In this document: one piece after another, positions 14,724 through 23,578 of the stretch
How the letters are laid out: every line of letters begins with the position of its first letter
Numbering within the stretch: position 1 is the first letter of the stretch
Source of the DNA: Nocardia sp. SYP-A9097
GTDB lineage: Bacteria; Actinomycetota; Actinomycetes; Mycobacteriales; Mycobacteriaceae
NCBI RefSeq assembly: GCF_009649815.1
Contig: NZ_WJIC01000042.1
Location: 1 to 45,710 of the forward strand
Length of the DNA stretch: 45,710 nucleotides
Direction of reading: 5' to 3'
Translations under genes and position numbers: made by a program
Notes under the pieces: generated by a model
What the model was told of the DNA's origin: nothing
Seen by the model: the letters and a program-made list of their open reading frames with translations, nothing else
Database searches by the model: none

Positions 14724-16679
14724 AGGTTTCTCCTTGCGCTGGTGTCGGATTCGAGTACTCGGCGGGGTCTCCTGAAGCAGCCGCAGCACCTGTCGGGCGA
14801 CCCGGTCGTTCTCCCGGAAGCCCAGCGCATTGGTGCGCGGTTTGCTGAACGCGCCCGCGATACGCAGGCTGGTGTGCGGGCCCAACGCGAACCGCCGAGG
14901 GTGCACGACGCCGTCGGCGTCGAACAGTTGTCCGTCGATGCCGGAGGTATGGATGCGGCCGGTATCGCGGCGGGACAGATCGAGAATGAGCTTCTCCGCA
15001 CCGAGTTGGCCGCGGCGATGCATGGCGCGCACGATCGGGTTGGTGGTGTGGGCGACATCCGCGCCGGGCAGGCGGGCGTCGATCAGGGTGGTGGCGGTGA
15101 CCGCGCCGAGCACTTTGCGACTGCCGCCGACGAACAGGCCCAGCGATTCGTCGGTCTCCACCCACATGTCGGGGCCGATGAGCGACACCACCCCGGCCTG
15201 TTCCAGTGCCAGCAACTCGACCAGGCGGACAGGTGGCGGCCCGCTGCCGAGATAGCTGAAGAAGCCGAACCACCACCCGTCCACGTCCTCGAGTTGCGAG
15301 GTCGGATCGAGTTTGCCGCTGCCCACCACGCGCGGCAGTTGCCGGAACACCGAGAGCACACCGCCGAGCGCACCGAGGTCGGCGCTGAAGGCGGGGTCGC
15401 GGCAGTGGTCGAGGATGTCGCGGATATGGCAGCGCACGCGCGCCGCCATATCGTCGGCTTCGGTGGCGTCGACTCGGCTCAGGGGCTGGTCCAGTTCGAG
15501 CACGTCGAGTCGGTCGCGGGGGAAGGGCACGGCCTTGTCGACGAGTCGGCGGAGTTCGGCACTGCCCCAGTCGAGTTGGGCGTAGTGGGTGGCGAAGTCC
15601 TCGAACCGCATATGCACGCGATCCGGGTGCGCGCCGAACAGTTCCGTGTAATACCCCCAGCCGATTTCCTTGGCGATGAGGGGCCACAGATCGGGCCAGA
15701 AGCGGATCGGGCCGGGTCGCTCGATGAGGGCATCGATCTCGGCGAGACCGAAGAAGCGCGGGAATTCCGCTGTCGGACCGCGCAATTGATAGGAGGGTTT
15801 GGGCCGGTACGGGACTCCGCGCCGGGAACCCAGGTGCAGTCGGGGTTCCGCGCCGGAGGGACGATAGACGAGGTTACCGTCGGCAGCGGTGTCGAAGCGT
15901 CCGCCGCGACCCTCGGTGAGCAGCGTGATCAGATCGGTTGCCGCCAGCCCGAAGCCGCGAACCAGAACCGATTCCCCGGGTTCGACGGTCGAGAAATCGG
16001 TGTCGGCGGTGTAGGCGGGCGGAAAGTACCTGCGGCCGTGGCGGTCCGCGAATCCGGTCAGGGCCTGTCCCGCGGCGTCTGCCTCCGAATCGAGGTGCCC
16101 GACGGCCAGCACCACGACATCCACCGGCAGCGGGTTCGGGTCGTCGCGCAGCCACACCAGCTGCTCACCGGCCGGGCCGTCGGTGAGATCGACCGCCTCG
16201 CTTCGATGCAACCGCACGTCGACGGTGTCCGGACGGCCGTCGAGGACGCGCTCGTAAAACCAGCTCAGATACGCGCTGTGCAGTCGGCGGGTGTGGAAGC
16301 TGGCCGAGTTCGACTGGCGCAGTTCACTATCCAGGCTCGGGTCGATGGTCACGGGGAGGGTGCGGTCCCGGACCTGTTCGACCCATTCGGCCAGGGTCGG
16401 TCCCGGTCGGATCGGACCGTCGCACTGCACCGTGTCGTCGGTGAAGATGGTGACATCGGCGGCCCTGGAGTTCATCAGCAACAGCGGCGACTGCGCGTGC
16501 CGCCAGACCCGCCCGGCGCCGGGCGGGTACGGGTCGACGAGGTGGACGGTGACGGGCCGGTCGCCGAGCAGCTCCGGCGCGCTCGCGCAGATGCGCTCGA
16601 GCACACCGATTCCTTTGGGTCCGGCGCCGACGATGGCGACGGCACACGGACGGGTCCCCGGCAGGGAATGTGAAGGCAT
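14313..16679 (-). CDS. FAD/NAD(P)-binding protein fused to a VOC/glyoxalase-like domain
   Basis: The 788-residue frame joins two modules. Residues 1-~650 are a FAD/NAD(P)-binding protein (NAD_binding_9 type): AIVGAGPKGIGVLERI gives the dinucleotide-binding glycines and VHLVDPYPPGAGRVW the second FAD contact. Residues ~652-788 resemble a vicinal-oxygen-chelate protein (RKTHARILTRDLDGTV; FGRFDIGLIGDFCVL). There is no stop between them, but an internal AAGGAG plus TTG sits exactly at the VOC start. It is the last gene of the ABC operon, 15 bp after the ATPase stop, with GGAG six bases before its ATG. The substrate is unknown; its operon context links it to handling of the transported compound. 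Confidence 0.85.
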   Translation of the reverse strand: MPSHSLPGTRPCAVAIVGAGPKGIGVLERICASAPELLGDRPVTVHLVDPYPPGAGRVWRHAQSPLLLMNSRAADVTIFTDDTVQCDGPIRPGPTLAEWVEQVRDRTLPVTIDPSLDSELRQSNSASFHTRRLHSAYLSWFYERVLDGRPDTVDVRLHRSEAVDLTDGPAGEQLVWLRDDPNPLPVDVVVLAVGHLDSEADAAGQALTGFADRHGRRYFPPAYTADTDFSTVEPGESVLVRGFGLAATDLITLLTEGRGGRFDTAADGNLVYRPSGAEPRLHLGSRRGVPYRPKPSYQLRGPTAEFPRFFGLAEIDALIERPGPIRFWPDLWPLIAKEIGWGYYTELFGAHPDRVHMRFEDFATHYAQLDWGSAELRRLVDKAVPFPRDRLDVLELDQPLSRVDATEADDMAARVRCHIRDILDHCRDPAFSADLGALGGVLSVFRQLPRVVGSGKLDPTSQLEDVDGWWFGFFSYLGSGPPPVRLVELLALEQAGVVSLIGPDMWVETDESLGLFVGGSRKVLGAVTATTLIDARLPGADVAHTTNPIVRAMHRRGQLGAEKLILDLSRRDTGRIHTSGIDGQLFDADGVVHPRRFALGPHTSLRIAGAFSKPRTNALGFRENDRVARQVLRLLQETPPSTRIRHQRKEKPLTLIRKTHARILTRDLDGTVTTLRTLVGRDPDLRVAFGRFDIGLIGDFCVLTGSEEAMDRYRGTVGPVIVDDLTAVLALVEAAGAEITLQPFDGPAGRGFLARHADGVEYEYIEFRPDLARVVFGAETEASRMVSG

Positions 16680-16694
16680 ACGAACTCCGCTGAA

Positions 16695-18461
16695 TCAGCC
16701 CGGTATCGAGAGTGCTCGATCCGCGTGCTCGGACGACGCGACGGGGCGCACCGCTGCGTGGTCGCCCGGGCGCACCGTCACGGCGGCGAGCAGCTCCCTG
16801 GTGTAGGGGTCGTTGGGTTGTGCGAACACCCGGGTCGCCGCGCCCTCTTCCACGACGCGGCCGTCCTTCATCACCAGAATCCGATCGCTGAGGTGATGGA
16901 TGACGCCCAGATCATGGGAGATGAACACCATCGCGACGCCGAGTTCGTATCGCAGGTCGCTGAGCAGGTCCAGGATTTGCGCCTGAATCGATACGTCCAA
17001 GGCCGAGACCGGTTCATCGCAGACCAGCACTTCGGGCCGGGCCGCGAGAGCTCTTGCGATGCCTACCCTTTGGCGCTGGCCGCCGGACAGTTCGCGCGGG
17101 CGGCGGTCGAGCACCGCGGCGGGCAGTCCGACCTGGTCGAGCAGTTCGCGCATGCGGGTCAGTCGAGGCCGTCCGCGTGGCACGCCGACCTGTGCGGTCG
17201 CCTCGGCGAGGATGCGAGCCACGCTCAGCCGCGGGTCGAAGGAACCGAGCGCGTCCTGGTGGATCGGTTGCATCCGGTGCCGCAGCGGTCGCCGGTCCCG
17301 TTCGCGGGCATGGCTCCACGGTCGGCCGTCGAAACGCACGGTGCCCGAATCCGGCTGGGTGAGACCGAGCACGATGCGGCCGGTTGTCGTTTTGCCGGAA
17401 CCGGATTCGCCGACGACGCCGAGTACTTCGCCGGCGGCCAACCGGAAGGACACCTCGCGCACGGCATCGTGCCAGCCGCCGCCGGGCAATCGGTAGCGCT
17501 TGGAGATGCGGTCGACTTCGAGCAGGGTGCGGGCGGCGGGACGAGTCTGCGCGGCCTCGGCCGGGCGGGTATCCACAATGGGTTCGCTACGGGTCCCGGT
17601 TGGCTCGACCGTGGCGTCCGGCGCATCCGGCGATCGCGTATCGGTCGGGTGCCAGCACACGAAGGCATGCCCCGCAACGGTTTCCGTAGCCTCCGGCAAT
17701 GTCCGTACACACTCTTCGGTGACATGCGGGCAGCGCGCGGTGTAGGGGCATCCATCGGGTTCCGGGGCCGGGCCGGGCGGTGCGTCGATCGAGAGGCGGG
17801 TGCCGCGACTGCGGCCGGTGGGTACCGCGGCCAGCAATGCCCGCGTATAGGGGTGGTGCGGTGCGCGCAGGATCTGTTCGGCCGCACCGTGTTCGACGAT
17901 CCGCCCGCCGTACATGACGGCCACCCGGTCGGCGAGCCGGGACACGACGGTGAGGTCGTGACTGATGAGCAGGATCGACATGCCGCCGGCGCGCAACTCG
18001 CGCAGCAGATCCAGGACGCGGGCCGCGACCGTGGCGTCCAGCGCGGTGGTCGGTTCGTCGGCGAGCAGCAGTATCGGATCGGCGGCAATGGCCGAGGCGA
18101 TCAGCGCGCGCTGTCGCAGGCCCCCGGACAGTTCGTGCGGATACTGCCGGGCGCGGCGCGCGGGCTCGGGCACACCGACACCGGCCAATAGTTCCAGGAC
18201 CGTGCGCCAGCCGGATTCGTCGAGATCGCGCAGGTCGGACCCCGCGAAGTTCAACCGCGCGGCGGTGACGGTCGCGCCGGTGCCCGCCAGTCCCATGAGG
18301 CTGCGGGCGGTGACGCTCTTACCGGATCCCGATTCGCCGATCAAGGCCAGGCACTCCCCCGGCGCGACGTCGAACGAGACGTCGTGGACGACCCGTGTCC
18401 GATCGGCGCCGGTTCCGAAGCTCACGTTCAGTCCTTCGACCTCGAGCAGCGTCCCGCTCAT
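16695..18461 (-). CDS. Fused double ATP-binding protein of a peptide/nickel-type ABC transporter (DppD-DppF like)
   Basis: Two ATPase domains of the oligopeptide/nickel family are fused in 588 residues. Each has Walker A (GESGSGKS; GESGSGKT), a signature (LSGG) and Walker B (LLLADEPTTALD; VLVCDEPVSALD). Domain 1 ends with the four-cysteine-like C-terminal extension typical of Opp/Dpp ATPases (CPYTARCPHVTEECV). In domain 1 the stretch from Walker A to LSGG is 68 residues, against 106 in domain 2; the Q-loop region is missing, with the break near 18200-18207 and no frameshift. Its ATG overlaps the permease stop by 4 bp. With the Q-loop gone, coupling of ATP hydrolysis to transport is doubtful. 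Confidence 0.88.
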   Translation of the reverse strand: MSGTLLEVEGLNVSFGTGADRTRVVHDVSFDVAPGECLALIGESGSGKSVTARSLMGLAGTGATVTAARLNFAGSDLRDLDESGWRTVLELLAGVGVPEPARRARQYPHELSGGLRQRALIASAIAADPILLLADEPTTALDATVAARVLDLLRELRAGGMSILLISHDLTVVSRLADRVAVMYGGRIVEHGAAEQILRAPHHPYTRALLAAVPTGRSRGTRLSIDAPPGPAPEPDGCPYTARCPHVTEECVRTLPEATETVAGHAFVCWHPTDTRSPDAPDATVEPTGTRSEPIVDTRPAEAAQTRPAARTLLEVDRISKRYRLPGGGWHDAVREVSFRLAAGEVLGVVGESGSGKTTTGRIVLGLTQPDSGTVRFDGRPWSHARERDRRPLRHRMQPIHQDALGSFDPRLSVARILAEATAQVGVPRGRPRLTRMRELLDQVGLPAAVLDRRPRELSGGQRQRVGIARALAARPEVLVCDEPVSALDVSIQAQILDLLSDLRYELGVAMVFISHDLGVIHHLSDRILVMKDGRVVEEGAATRVFAQPNDPYTRELLAAVTVRPGDHAAVRPVASSEHADRALSIPG

Positions 18462-19348
18462 AGCGCGCCCCGTCCGGTCAACCGCACCCGCACGGTGCGG
18501 CCGAGGACGTTGACCGCGATCACCGTGCCGGTGACCGCCGCCCCGGGGAACACCCCGACCCACCAGGCGGCGGCGAGAATATCCTTGCCCTCGGACAGCA
18601 TCGAACCCCATTCAGGTTGTGGCGGTTGGATTCCCAGGCCCAGGAAGCTCAGCGCGGACGAATACAGCAGTGCGGTCCCGAAACCCAGGGGCGCCATCAC
18701 CAGCAGTGACCCGAGGGCATTGGGCACAATGTGCCGTGCGATGACCGTGACGCGGGGCAATCCGAGCATCGTGGCGGCCTCCACATAGCCGGAGTGGCGG
18801 ATCGCCAGTGCCTCGGAGCGGACCAGTCGCGCGTACAGCGGGATGAACGCAATGGCCACGGCCACCGCGATATTCGTGGTTCCCGCGCCGAGCGCCGCGA
18901 TCACCAGCAGCGCCAGCAGCAATGGCGGCAGGGCCAGCAGCACATCGGTGGCCCGCATGAGCGCCTGGTCCGCGAAGCCGCCGCCGAGCGCCGCCAGCAG
19001 CCCCACCACGGTCCCGGCGACCACGGCGAGCAGGGTGGCCGCGAACCCGAGCAGCAGCGCCGGGCGGGTGCCGTAGAGCACGCGCGCGAACACGTCGCGA
19101 CCGAGCTGATCGGTGCCGAACCAGTGCGCGCCGCCCGGCCGCAGCAGGGCGTGATGGACGTCGGTGGCGGTGGGCGCGTAGTCCGTGAACCATCCGGGCG
19201 CGATCGCGATCAGCACGATCAGGCCGAGCACGAACGCGGCCGCCACCGTCGGGGCGGTGAGCGCCGCTCGAACAGACGAAACACGCTGCGGTAAACGTGA
19301 TTTCAGCGCATCGCCCGATGGGAGCGCGGAGGCGGTCAGATCGGTCAC
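18458..19348 (-). CDS. ABC transporter permease, DppC/OppC type
   Basis: This 296-residue inner-membrane protein has an N-terminal OppC_N-like segment with one span (about 35-52) and then a BPD_transp_1 domain with about five spans. The coupling-helix EAA motif is visible as EAATMLGLPRVTVIARHIVPN. The DQLGRDVFARVLYG motif is characteristic of DppC-type permeases. It lies 3 bp after the DppB-type gene and overlaps the ATPase gene. It appears intact, so only its partners are damaged. Confidence 0.93.
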   Translation of the reverse strand: MTDLTASALPSGDALKSRLPQRVSSVRAALTAPTVAAAFVLGLIVLIAIAPGWFTDYAPTATDVHHALLRPGGAHWFGTDQLGRDVFARVLYGTRPALLLGFAATLLAVVAGTVVGLLAALGGGFADQALMRATDVLLALPPLLLALLVIAALGAGTTNIAVAVAIAFIPLYARLVRSEALAIRHSGYVEAATMLGLPRVTVIARHIVPNALGSLLVMAPLGFGTALLYSSALSFLGLGIQPPQPEWGSMLSEGKDILAAAWWVGVFPGAAVTGTVIAVNVLGRTVRVRLTGRGAL

Positions 19349-19351
19349 GGG

Positions 19352-20374
19352 TCAGCCTTCGTTGGTGCGGATACGGGGGTCGAGGGCGGCGTGCAGGAGG
19401 TCGACGATGGTCGAAGCGGCCACGAATACCAAGGCGGACAACAGGATCACGCCCATGACGACCGGCATGTCCCGGCTGGTCACCGCCTGCAGTACGAGCG
19501 CACCGATACCCGGCCGCCCGAATACCGTCTCGACCGGGACGACGCCCCCGAGCAGGGTGCCGATAAGCCAACCGGTCAGCGTGAGCAGCGGCGCGGCGGC
19601 GTGCCGGAACGCGTGCCGGAGCCGAACCTCTGCCTCGCCGAGCCCGCGCGCCCGTGCGGTGACGATGAAGGGCTGCGACAGCGCGGCCTCGAGTCCTTCA
19701 CGCAGCACCTGCGAGAGCATGCCCGCGATGGACAGCGCCAGCGTCACAGCGGGCAGCACCAGCGCGGCCGGGGTCTGCGCCCCCGCCACCGGGAAGATCT
19801 TCAACTGGAAGGAGAACACGGTCAGCAGGAGGATCCCAACCCAGAATTGCGGTGCCGAGGTCACGGCCAGCTCCGCGGTGGAGACGCTCGCGCGTAGTAT
19901 CGGCCGCCGTCCGGCTGTCGCGACGGCGGCGATGACGGCGAGCACCAGCGCCAGCGCCAGCGCGCTGACGGCCAGCTCCGCGGTCGGCCGCAGCTGCGTC
20001 ACGATCAAGGTCGACACCGGTTTCTGCAGTTGGTAGGACGTACCCAGGTCCCCGTGTACGAGCATGTTCAGATAGCTCAGATACTGGGCGAGCACCGGCC
20101 GATCGAACCCGTAGTCGGCACGGACCTGCGCCCGCAATGCCGGTGACGCCGAAGTGCTCGGCCCCAGCAGCCAATCCACCGGATCACCCGGCAGCAATTG
20201 CAAGGCGGCGAAACCCAGTGTGGCGGCACCGAATACGACGACAAATGCCCCGGCCAGTCGTTTGGCGAGCACCATCGCGATCCGGAGTAGTACGCCGACG
20301 CCGCCCGTCTCGGTCCGTTCCGAGCCGAGAGCCACCGGAAGTGACCGTGTCCCAGTCGTATCCGAATCCACCAT
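19352..20374 (-). CDS. ABC transporter permease, DppB/OppB type
   Basis: From the ATG at 20374 this is a 340-residue permease. TM1 (about 29-50) is followed by LLPGDPVDWLLG, the DppB family motif, then HGDLGTSYQLQKPV. The EAA-like motif is VTARARGLGEAEVRLRHAFRHA, shown here in shortened form as ARGLGEAEVRLRHAF. It forms a heterodimeric channel with the DppC-type protein encoded 3 bp downstream. Upstream only a remnant of the substrate-binding protein gene remains, two bases from this start. Confidence 0.92.
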   Translation of the reverse strand: MVDSDTTGTRSLPVALGSERTETGGVGVLLRIAMVLAKRLAGAFVVVFGAATLGFAALQLLPGDPVDWLLGPSTSASPALRAQVRADYGFDRPVLAQYLSYLNMLVHGDLGTSYQLQKPVSTLIVTQLRPTAELAVSALALALVLAVIAAVATAGRRPILRASVSTAELAVTSAPQFWVGILLLTVFSFQLKIFPVAGAQTPAALVLPAVTLALSIAGMLSQVLREGLEAALSQPFIVTARARGLGEAEVRLRHAFRHAAAPLLTLTGWLIGTLLGGVVPVETVFGRPGIGALVLQAVTSRDMPVVMGVILLSALVFVAASTIVDLLHAALDPRIRTNEG

Positions 20375-20376
20375 GG

Positions 20377-20478
20377 TCAGGCCTTCCACGCGTCGTAGAA
20401 CAGCTGCCAACCGGTGGGGTCGAAGCCGAGGCCGTGGACCCGTTTGCGGTAGGCGTTCAACGGTGTCTTCGAGATCAA
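20377..20478 (-). pseudogene. ABC transporter substrate-binding protein, last ~33 codons only
   Basis: The reading frame just upstream of the DppB-type gene ends AYRKRVHGLGFDPTGWQL then FYDAWKA, a typical C-terminus of an SBP_bac_5 peptide/nickel-binding lipoprotein (normally about 500-560 residues). Upstream of about ISKTPL the match disappears and the sequence instead belongs to a plus-strand membrane-protein gene. The binding protein and the operon promoter are therefore lost. Confidence 0.75.
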
Positions 20479-20992
20479 GGCAGTCGATGGCGCAGTCCTC
20501 GCCGGAACCGAATTGTCCTTCCGTGTCGACGATTTCCTCTTCCCGATCGAAGCCGCCATCACCGACCGCACCGCCACCCTGACACCGCGATTCGACCTCG
20601 CACACGCCCTGTACCGGCCCGTCGCCCTTCCCTACGAGAACCAAGCGCCATGGACGACCCCCTACGATCGCGAGGTCGCGGCATGGAGCCGCATGACCTC
20701 CACGATCGGAGCGGGCGCCACCTTGGGCACGCTCACCGGCGGCCTGCTCGGCGGCGCTATCGGCTGTGTCCTGGGTGGCATCGCCGGTGCGACGGTCGCC
20801 GCGGCCGCTATCGTCGGCCTCTTCGGCGCCTCGCTGCCCGCGGCGGCCATCGGCTGCCTCGGCGGGATAGCCGCAGTCGGATTCCTGGGCACGCTGGCAG
20901 GCCAACTCCTCGTGACGGCCCCCGTCGCGATCGCCGCTGCGGTTCAATACTTCACCACAATCAACCAGCCGATGCCGACACCGGCCAAGTAA
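20453..20992 (+). pseudogene. Glycine-rich membrane protein, 5' end lost
   Basis: The frame is open from 20453 and reads FEIKAVDGAVLAGTELSF and RVDDFLFPIEAAITDRTATL, then a long hydrophobic glycine/alanine-zipper region (TSTIGAGATLGTLTGGLLGG onward, about three spans) and a short polar tail. No ATG or ribosome site begins it; a TTG at 20513 is the first possible start. I recall similar hypothetical proteins with signal-like N-termini in related actinobacteria, but function is unknown. It directly abuts the truncated substrate-binding gene on the other strand, so both seem cut by one deletion. Confidence 0.55.
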
Positions 20993-21080
20993 CCGACACC
21001 AGGTCGACAACGACCGGGTAAGCGCGGACAACACCCCGTCCTGCAGGTTAAAAGCGGGCAGGGCGGGGAATAGCCGCAAT

Positions 21081-21557
21081 ATGTTCACTATCATCGGGCT
21101 CATCGCGCTGGTCGCGGCCGTGGCGGTAGGAGTCGCGGGCATTGTGGCCAACAGCGGCGAAAGTCATACGCTCCCGGGCGGATTCACCGTCTTCGATCAC
21201 GCCTACACCGGCTCCTCGGGCCTGCTGTTCGCCTATGGCATCCTCATCGGCGCCGTCGGCACCTGCGGGCTCATCATGCTGCTGGCGGGCACTTGGACCA
21301 TGTCTCGGCGCGGGGTCCTCGCCCGCCGGGATCTGAGACAGTCGCGGCGCGAAATGGCAGCCGCGCGAAAGGAACTCGGCAAGGCGGTTGCCGCGCCGGT
21401 GGCCAAACGGTTCTCGCCGGTGCTGACGAAACCAGCCGCGGCCGAACCGGCAGCCAAACCCGCACCGGCCGCGCAGCGGCCGCAGTGGTCACTGAACCGC
21501 TTCCTGCACCGGCCGACGGCCGATACACCGGCCAAACCCGCAATAACCTCGAAATAG
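21081..21557 (+). CDS. Small two-span membrane protein with basic, proline/alanine-rich tail
   Basis: The 158-residue protein has two hydrophobic spans (about 3-23 and 50-73) separated by a short extracytoplasmic loop. A strongly basic, helical stretch follows (RRGVLARRDLRQSRREMAAA) and then a Pro/Ala/Lys-rich, probably disordered tail. No family is recognised. It resembles small mycolata membrane proteins of unknown role. The next small membrane gene follows after 9 bp, so the two are probably co-transcribed. Confidence 0.7.
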   Translation: MFTIIGLIALVAAVAVGVAGIVANSGESHTLPGGFTVFDHAYTGSSGLLFAYGILIGAVGTCGLIMLLAGTWTMSRRGVLARRDLRQSRREMAAARKELGKAVAAPVAKRFSPVLTKPAAAEPAAKPAPAAQRPQWSLNRFLHRPTADTPAKPAITSK

Positions 21558-21566
21558 GAATTCGTC

Positions 21567-21722
21567 ATGTTCGTTCTCGGACTCGTTCTGCTCGTTCTCG
21601 GCTGGCTTGTCGGCATCCCGTTGCTGAGCACCCTCGGCATTATCGTGCTGGTCGCCGGACTCGTGCTGTGGGCACTCCGCTCGCCGGGCCGTCCGGTCGG
21701 GAGTCGGCGCTGGTACTACTGA
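21567..21722 (+). CDS. 51-residue two-span hydrophobic peptide
   Basis: An ATG at 21567 with AGGA about 9 bases upstream opens a 51-codon frame, MFVLGLVLLVLGWLVGIPLL..., that ends SRRWYY. Two hydrophobic segments are joined by a short turn and followed by a basic tail, a DUF6131-like small membrane protein pattern common in Nocardia and mycobacteria (recalled). It follows the preceding membrane gene closely. Function is unknown. Confidence 0.6.
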   Translation: MFVLGLVLLVLGWLVGIPLLSTLGIIVLVAGLVLWALRSPGRPVGSRRWYY

Positions 21723-21779
21723 CCGCACCCCGTCAGACGGCTCGCGACCGCCGCGAGGCCATCGGATACCGTCACCTCT

Positions 21780-22694
21780 GTGACGGTCACTGTGCTGGTA
21801 CCCGATGATTACGGCCTCGCGGCGGTTTCGCGCCTGGAAGGGGCACGGGCCGTGCGGTTCCGGCTCGGGGAGGCGCTGCCCGACGGGGCGGAAGAGGCCG
21901 AGGTGCTGGTGCCCGGATTCCTGGTCGGGCACGAGGCCGTTCATATGACGTGGGAGCTGCCGAAGCTGCGGCTGGTGCAATTGCTGACCGCGGGGGCGGA
22001 GGCTTGGGTGGGGAGAGTGCCGGAGGGCGTGCAGCTCTCCATCGCGCGGGGTGCGCACGGGGCCAGCACCGCGGAGTGGGCGCTTACCGGATTGCTCACC
22101 GTCTACCGGGAATTCATCGAATTCGCGCAGGCGCAGCGGGAGCATCGGTGGACCCAGCATCACACGGATACGTTGTCCGGCAAGCGGATTCTGATTGTGG
22201 GCGCGGGCGATCTGGCGCGCGAGCTGGAACGCAAGCTGGTCGCGTTCGATGCCACCTGCGTCAAGGTCGGCACGCATGCGCGCGAGGATATTCGCGGAGT
22301 GGGCGAATTGCCTTCGCTGCTGGGCGATTTCGATGCCGTGGTCATGATGGTGCCGGTGACCGCCGCGACCACCGGCATGGTGGATGCCGAATTCCTGGCA
22401 CGTATGACGGACGGCGCGATCCTGGTGAATGCCGCGCGCGGGCCGGTGGTACAGACCGATGCGCTGGTCGCCGAGCTCCAAACCGGCCGTCTGCGAGCGA
22501 TTCTCGATGTGACGGACCCGGAACCCCTGCCCGCCGGGCATCCGCTGTGGGATGCGCCCGGTGTGCTCATCACCCCGCATGTGGGCGGTAGCAGCCGGGG
22601 CAGTCAGCAGCGCGGCTGGGCCATTGCCACCGAACAGATCCGCCGCTATCTCGCGGGCGCGGCGCCGGAGAACCTGGTGCACGGCGAATACTGA
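21780..22694 (+). CDS. D-isomer-specific 2-hydroxyacid dehydrogenase
   Basis: This 304-residue NAD(P)-dependent dehydrogenase reduces or oxidises 2-oxo/2-hydroxy acids. The Rossmann glycine motif is ILIVGAGDLARELE. The catalytic set is visible: Arg in NAARGPVV, Glu in DPEPLPAGHPLW and His in ITPHVGGSSRG. The start is a GTG at 21780 with no obvious ribosome site, so it could be translated from a short or absent leader. The specific substrate cannot be told; many actinobacterial paralogues are of unknown specificity. Confidence 0.9.
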   Translation: MTVTVLVPDDYGLAAVSRLEGARAVRFRLGEALPDGAEEAEVLVPGFLVGHEAVHMTWELPKLRLVQLLTAGAEAWVGRVPEGVQLSIARGAHGASTAEWALTGLLTVYREFIEFAQAQREHRWTQHHTDTLSGKRILIVGAGDLARELERKLVAFDATCVKVGTHAREDIRGVGELPSLLGDFDAVVMMVPVTAATTGMVDAEFLARMTDGAILVNAARGPVVQTDALVAELQTGRLRAILDVTDPEPLPAGHPLWDAPGVLITPHVGGSSRGSQQRGWAIATEQIRRYLAGAAPENLVHGEY

Positions 22695-22728
22695 TCTGCC
22701 CCAGTCGATCTCAGGGTGACCCGCCCGG

Positions 22729-23382
22729 CTACAGCGTATCCTTGCCGATCGGCCGGTTCATCATGCGCCACTCCCGCTCCAACCTGGCATTGCGCCGCGC
22801 GTCCAATACGGTCCCGGTAATCCATACCGATGCCGCTGCCGCACACCAGCTTTCGACCAGCACCGCCAACCCGGTCCCGATCCCCTCGGCTGCGGCCGCA
22901 CCCGGTCGTGCGGGCTCGATGGTGGGATTCCCGTCACCGCCGATCCACAGCGGAACGGTACTCCCCGCGGCCTGCGGCCCGGTCACATCGATGGTCGCGG
23001 TAATGATGTGCCCGTCGTGATTCCATGTCGCGGGCGCCTGATACCGATCCTGATGCACCCCGTATCTATCGGCCGCCGGGAGCCGCTGCACCTCCCCCGT
23101 GAGCGTGGCGTCCACATGTTCCTTACCGGCGTCCTGCGCGGCTATCCGGGCCTGCGCCCCGGTGTAACTGACGGTCCCGATCGCCCCGGACACCGGGATC
23201 GCCACCGCCACGGCCACCGCCGCCAGCGCGCGCACCACCACCTCGACCCGATCCGAAACACGCATGAGCGGATTGGGATTCCACGGTCGCACGCGCCAAA
23301 CCCGCATCGACGCAGCAGGACTCTCCGACACCTGGACCACCTCCTCCACAGCGTCGCGACTACCCGTTACATCGGTAGCCAT
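22729..23382 (-). CDS. Rv1733c-family membrane protein
   Basis: The 217-residue protein has two transmembrane spans (about 46-68 and 168-193) around an extracytoplasmic domain. The segment NPLMRVSDRVEVVVRAL closely resembles the N-terminal region of mycobacterial Rv1733c (recalled as NPLVRGTDRLEAVV), and the order of features is the same. Rv1733c belongs to the DosR dormancy regulon and has no known biochemical role. No DosR box was identified upstream. It is divergent from uppP. Confidence 0.75.
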   Translation of the reverse strand: MATDVTGSRDAVEEVVQVSESPAASMRVWRVRPWNPNPLMRVSDRVEVVVRALAAVAVAVAIPVSGAIGTVSYTGAQARIAAQDAGKEHVDATLTGEVQRLPAADRYGVHQDRYQAPATWNHDGHIITATIDVTGPQAAGSTVPLWIGGDGNPTIEPARPGAAAAEGIGTGLAVLVESWCAAAASVWITGTVLDARRNARLEREWRMMNRPIGKDTL

Positions 23383-23578
23383 ACCACTCTGATACCCCTC
23401 GAAAAGCGGATTGTCCAGCGGGAACCGGTGAATAACTTCGCAGACCGCCGAGATCCGGCGATTTCACCGTCGCGCTCTCTCAGCGCCGTCACAGGCAGCG
23501 ATCAGTAGGTTCACTCGCGATCCTCGCCACCGGCAACCACGCACCGACCGCATCGTCCCCAATCACGACAGGAAACGT

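Noticed and set aside
14065..15687. A 540-codon minus-strand open frame overlapping the FAD/VOC gene
   Set aside because: It is an arginine/proline-rich shadow frame of the real gene in high-G+C DNA and matches no protein family.
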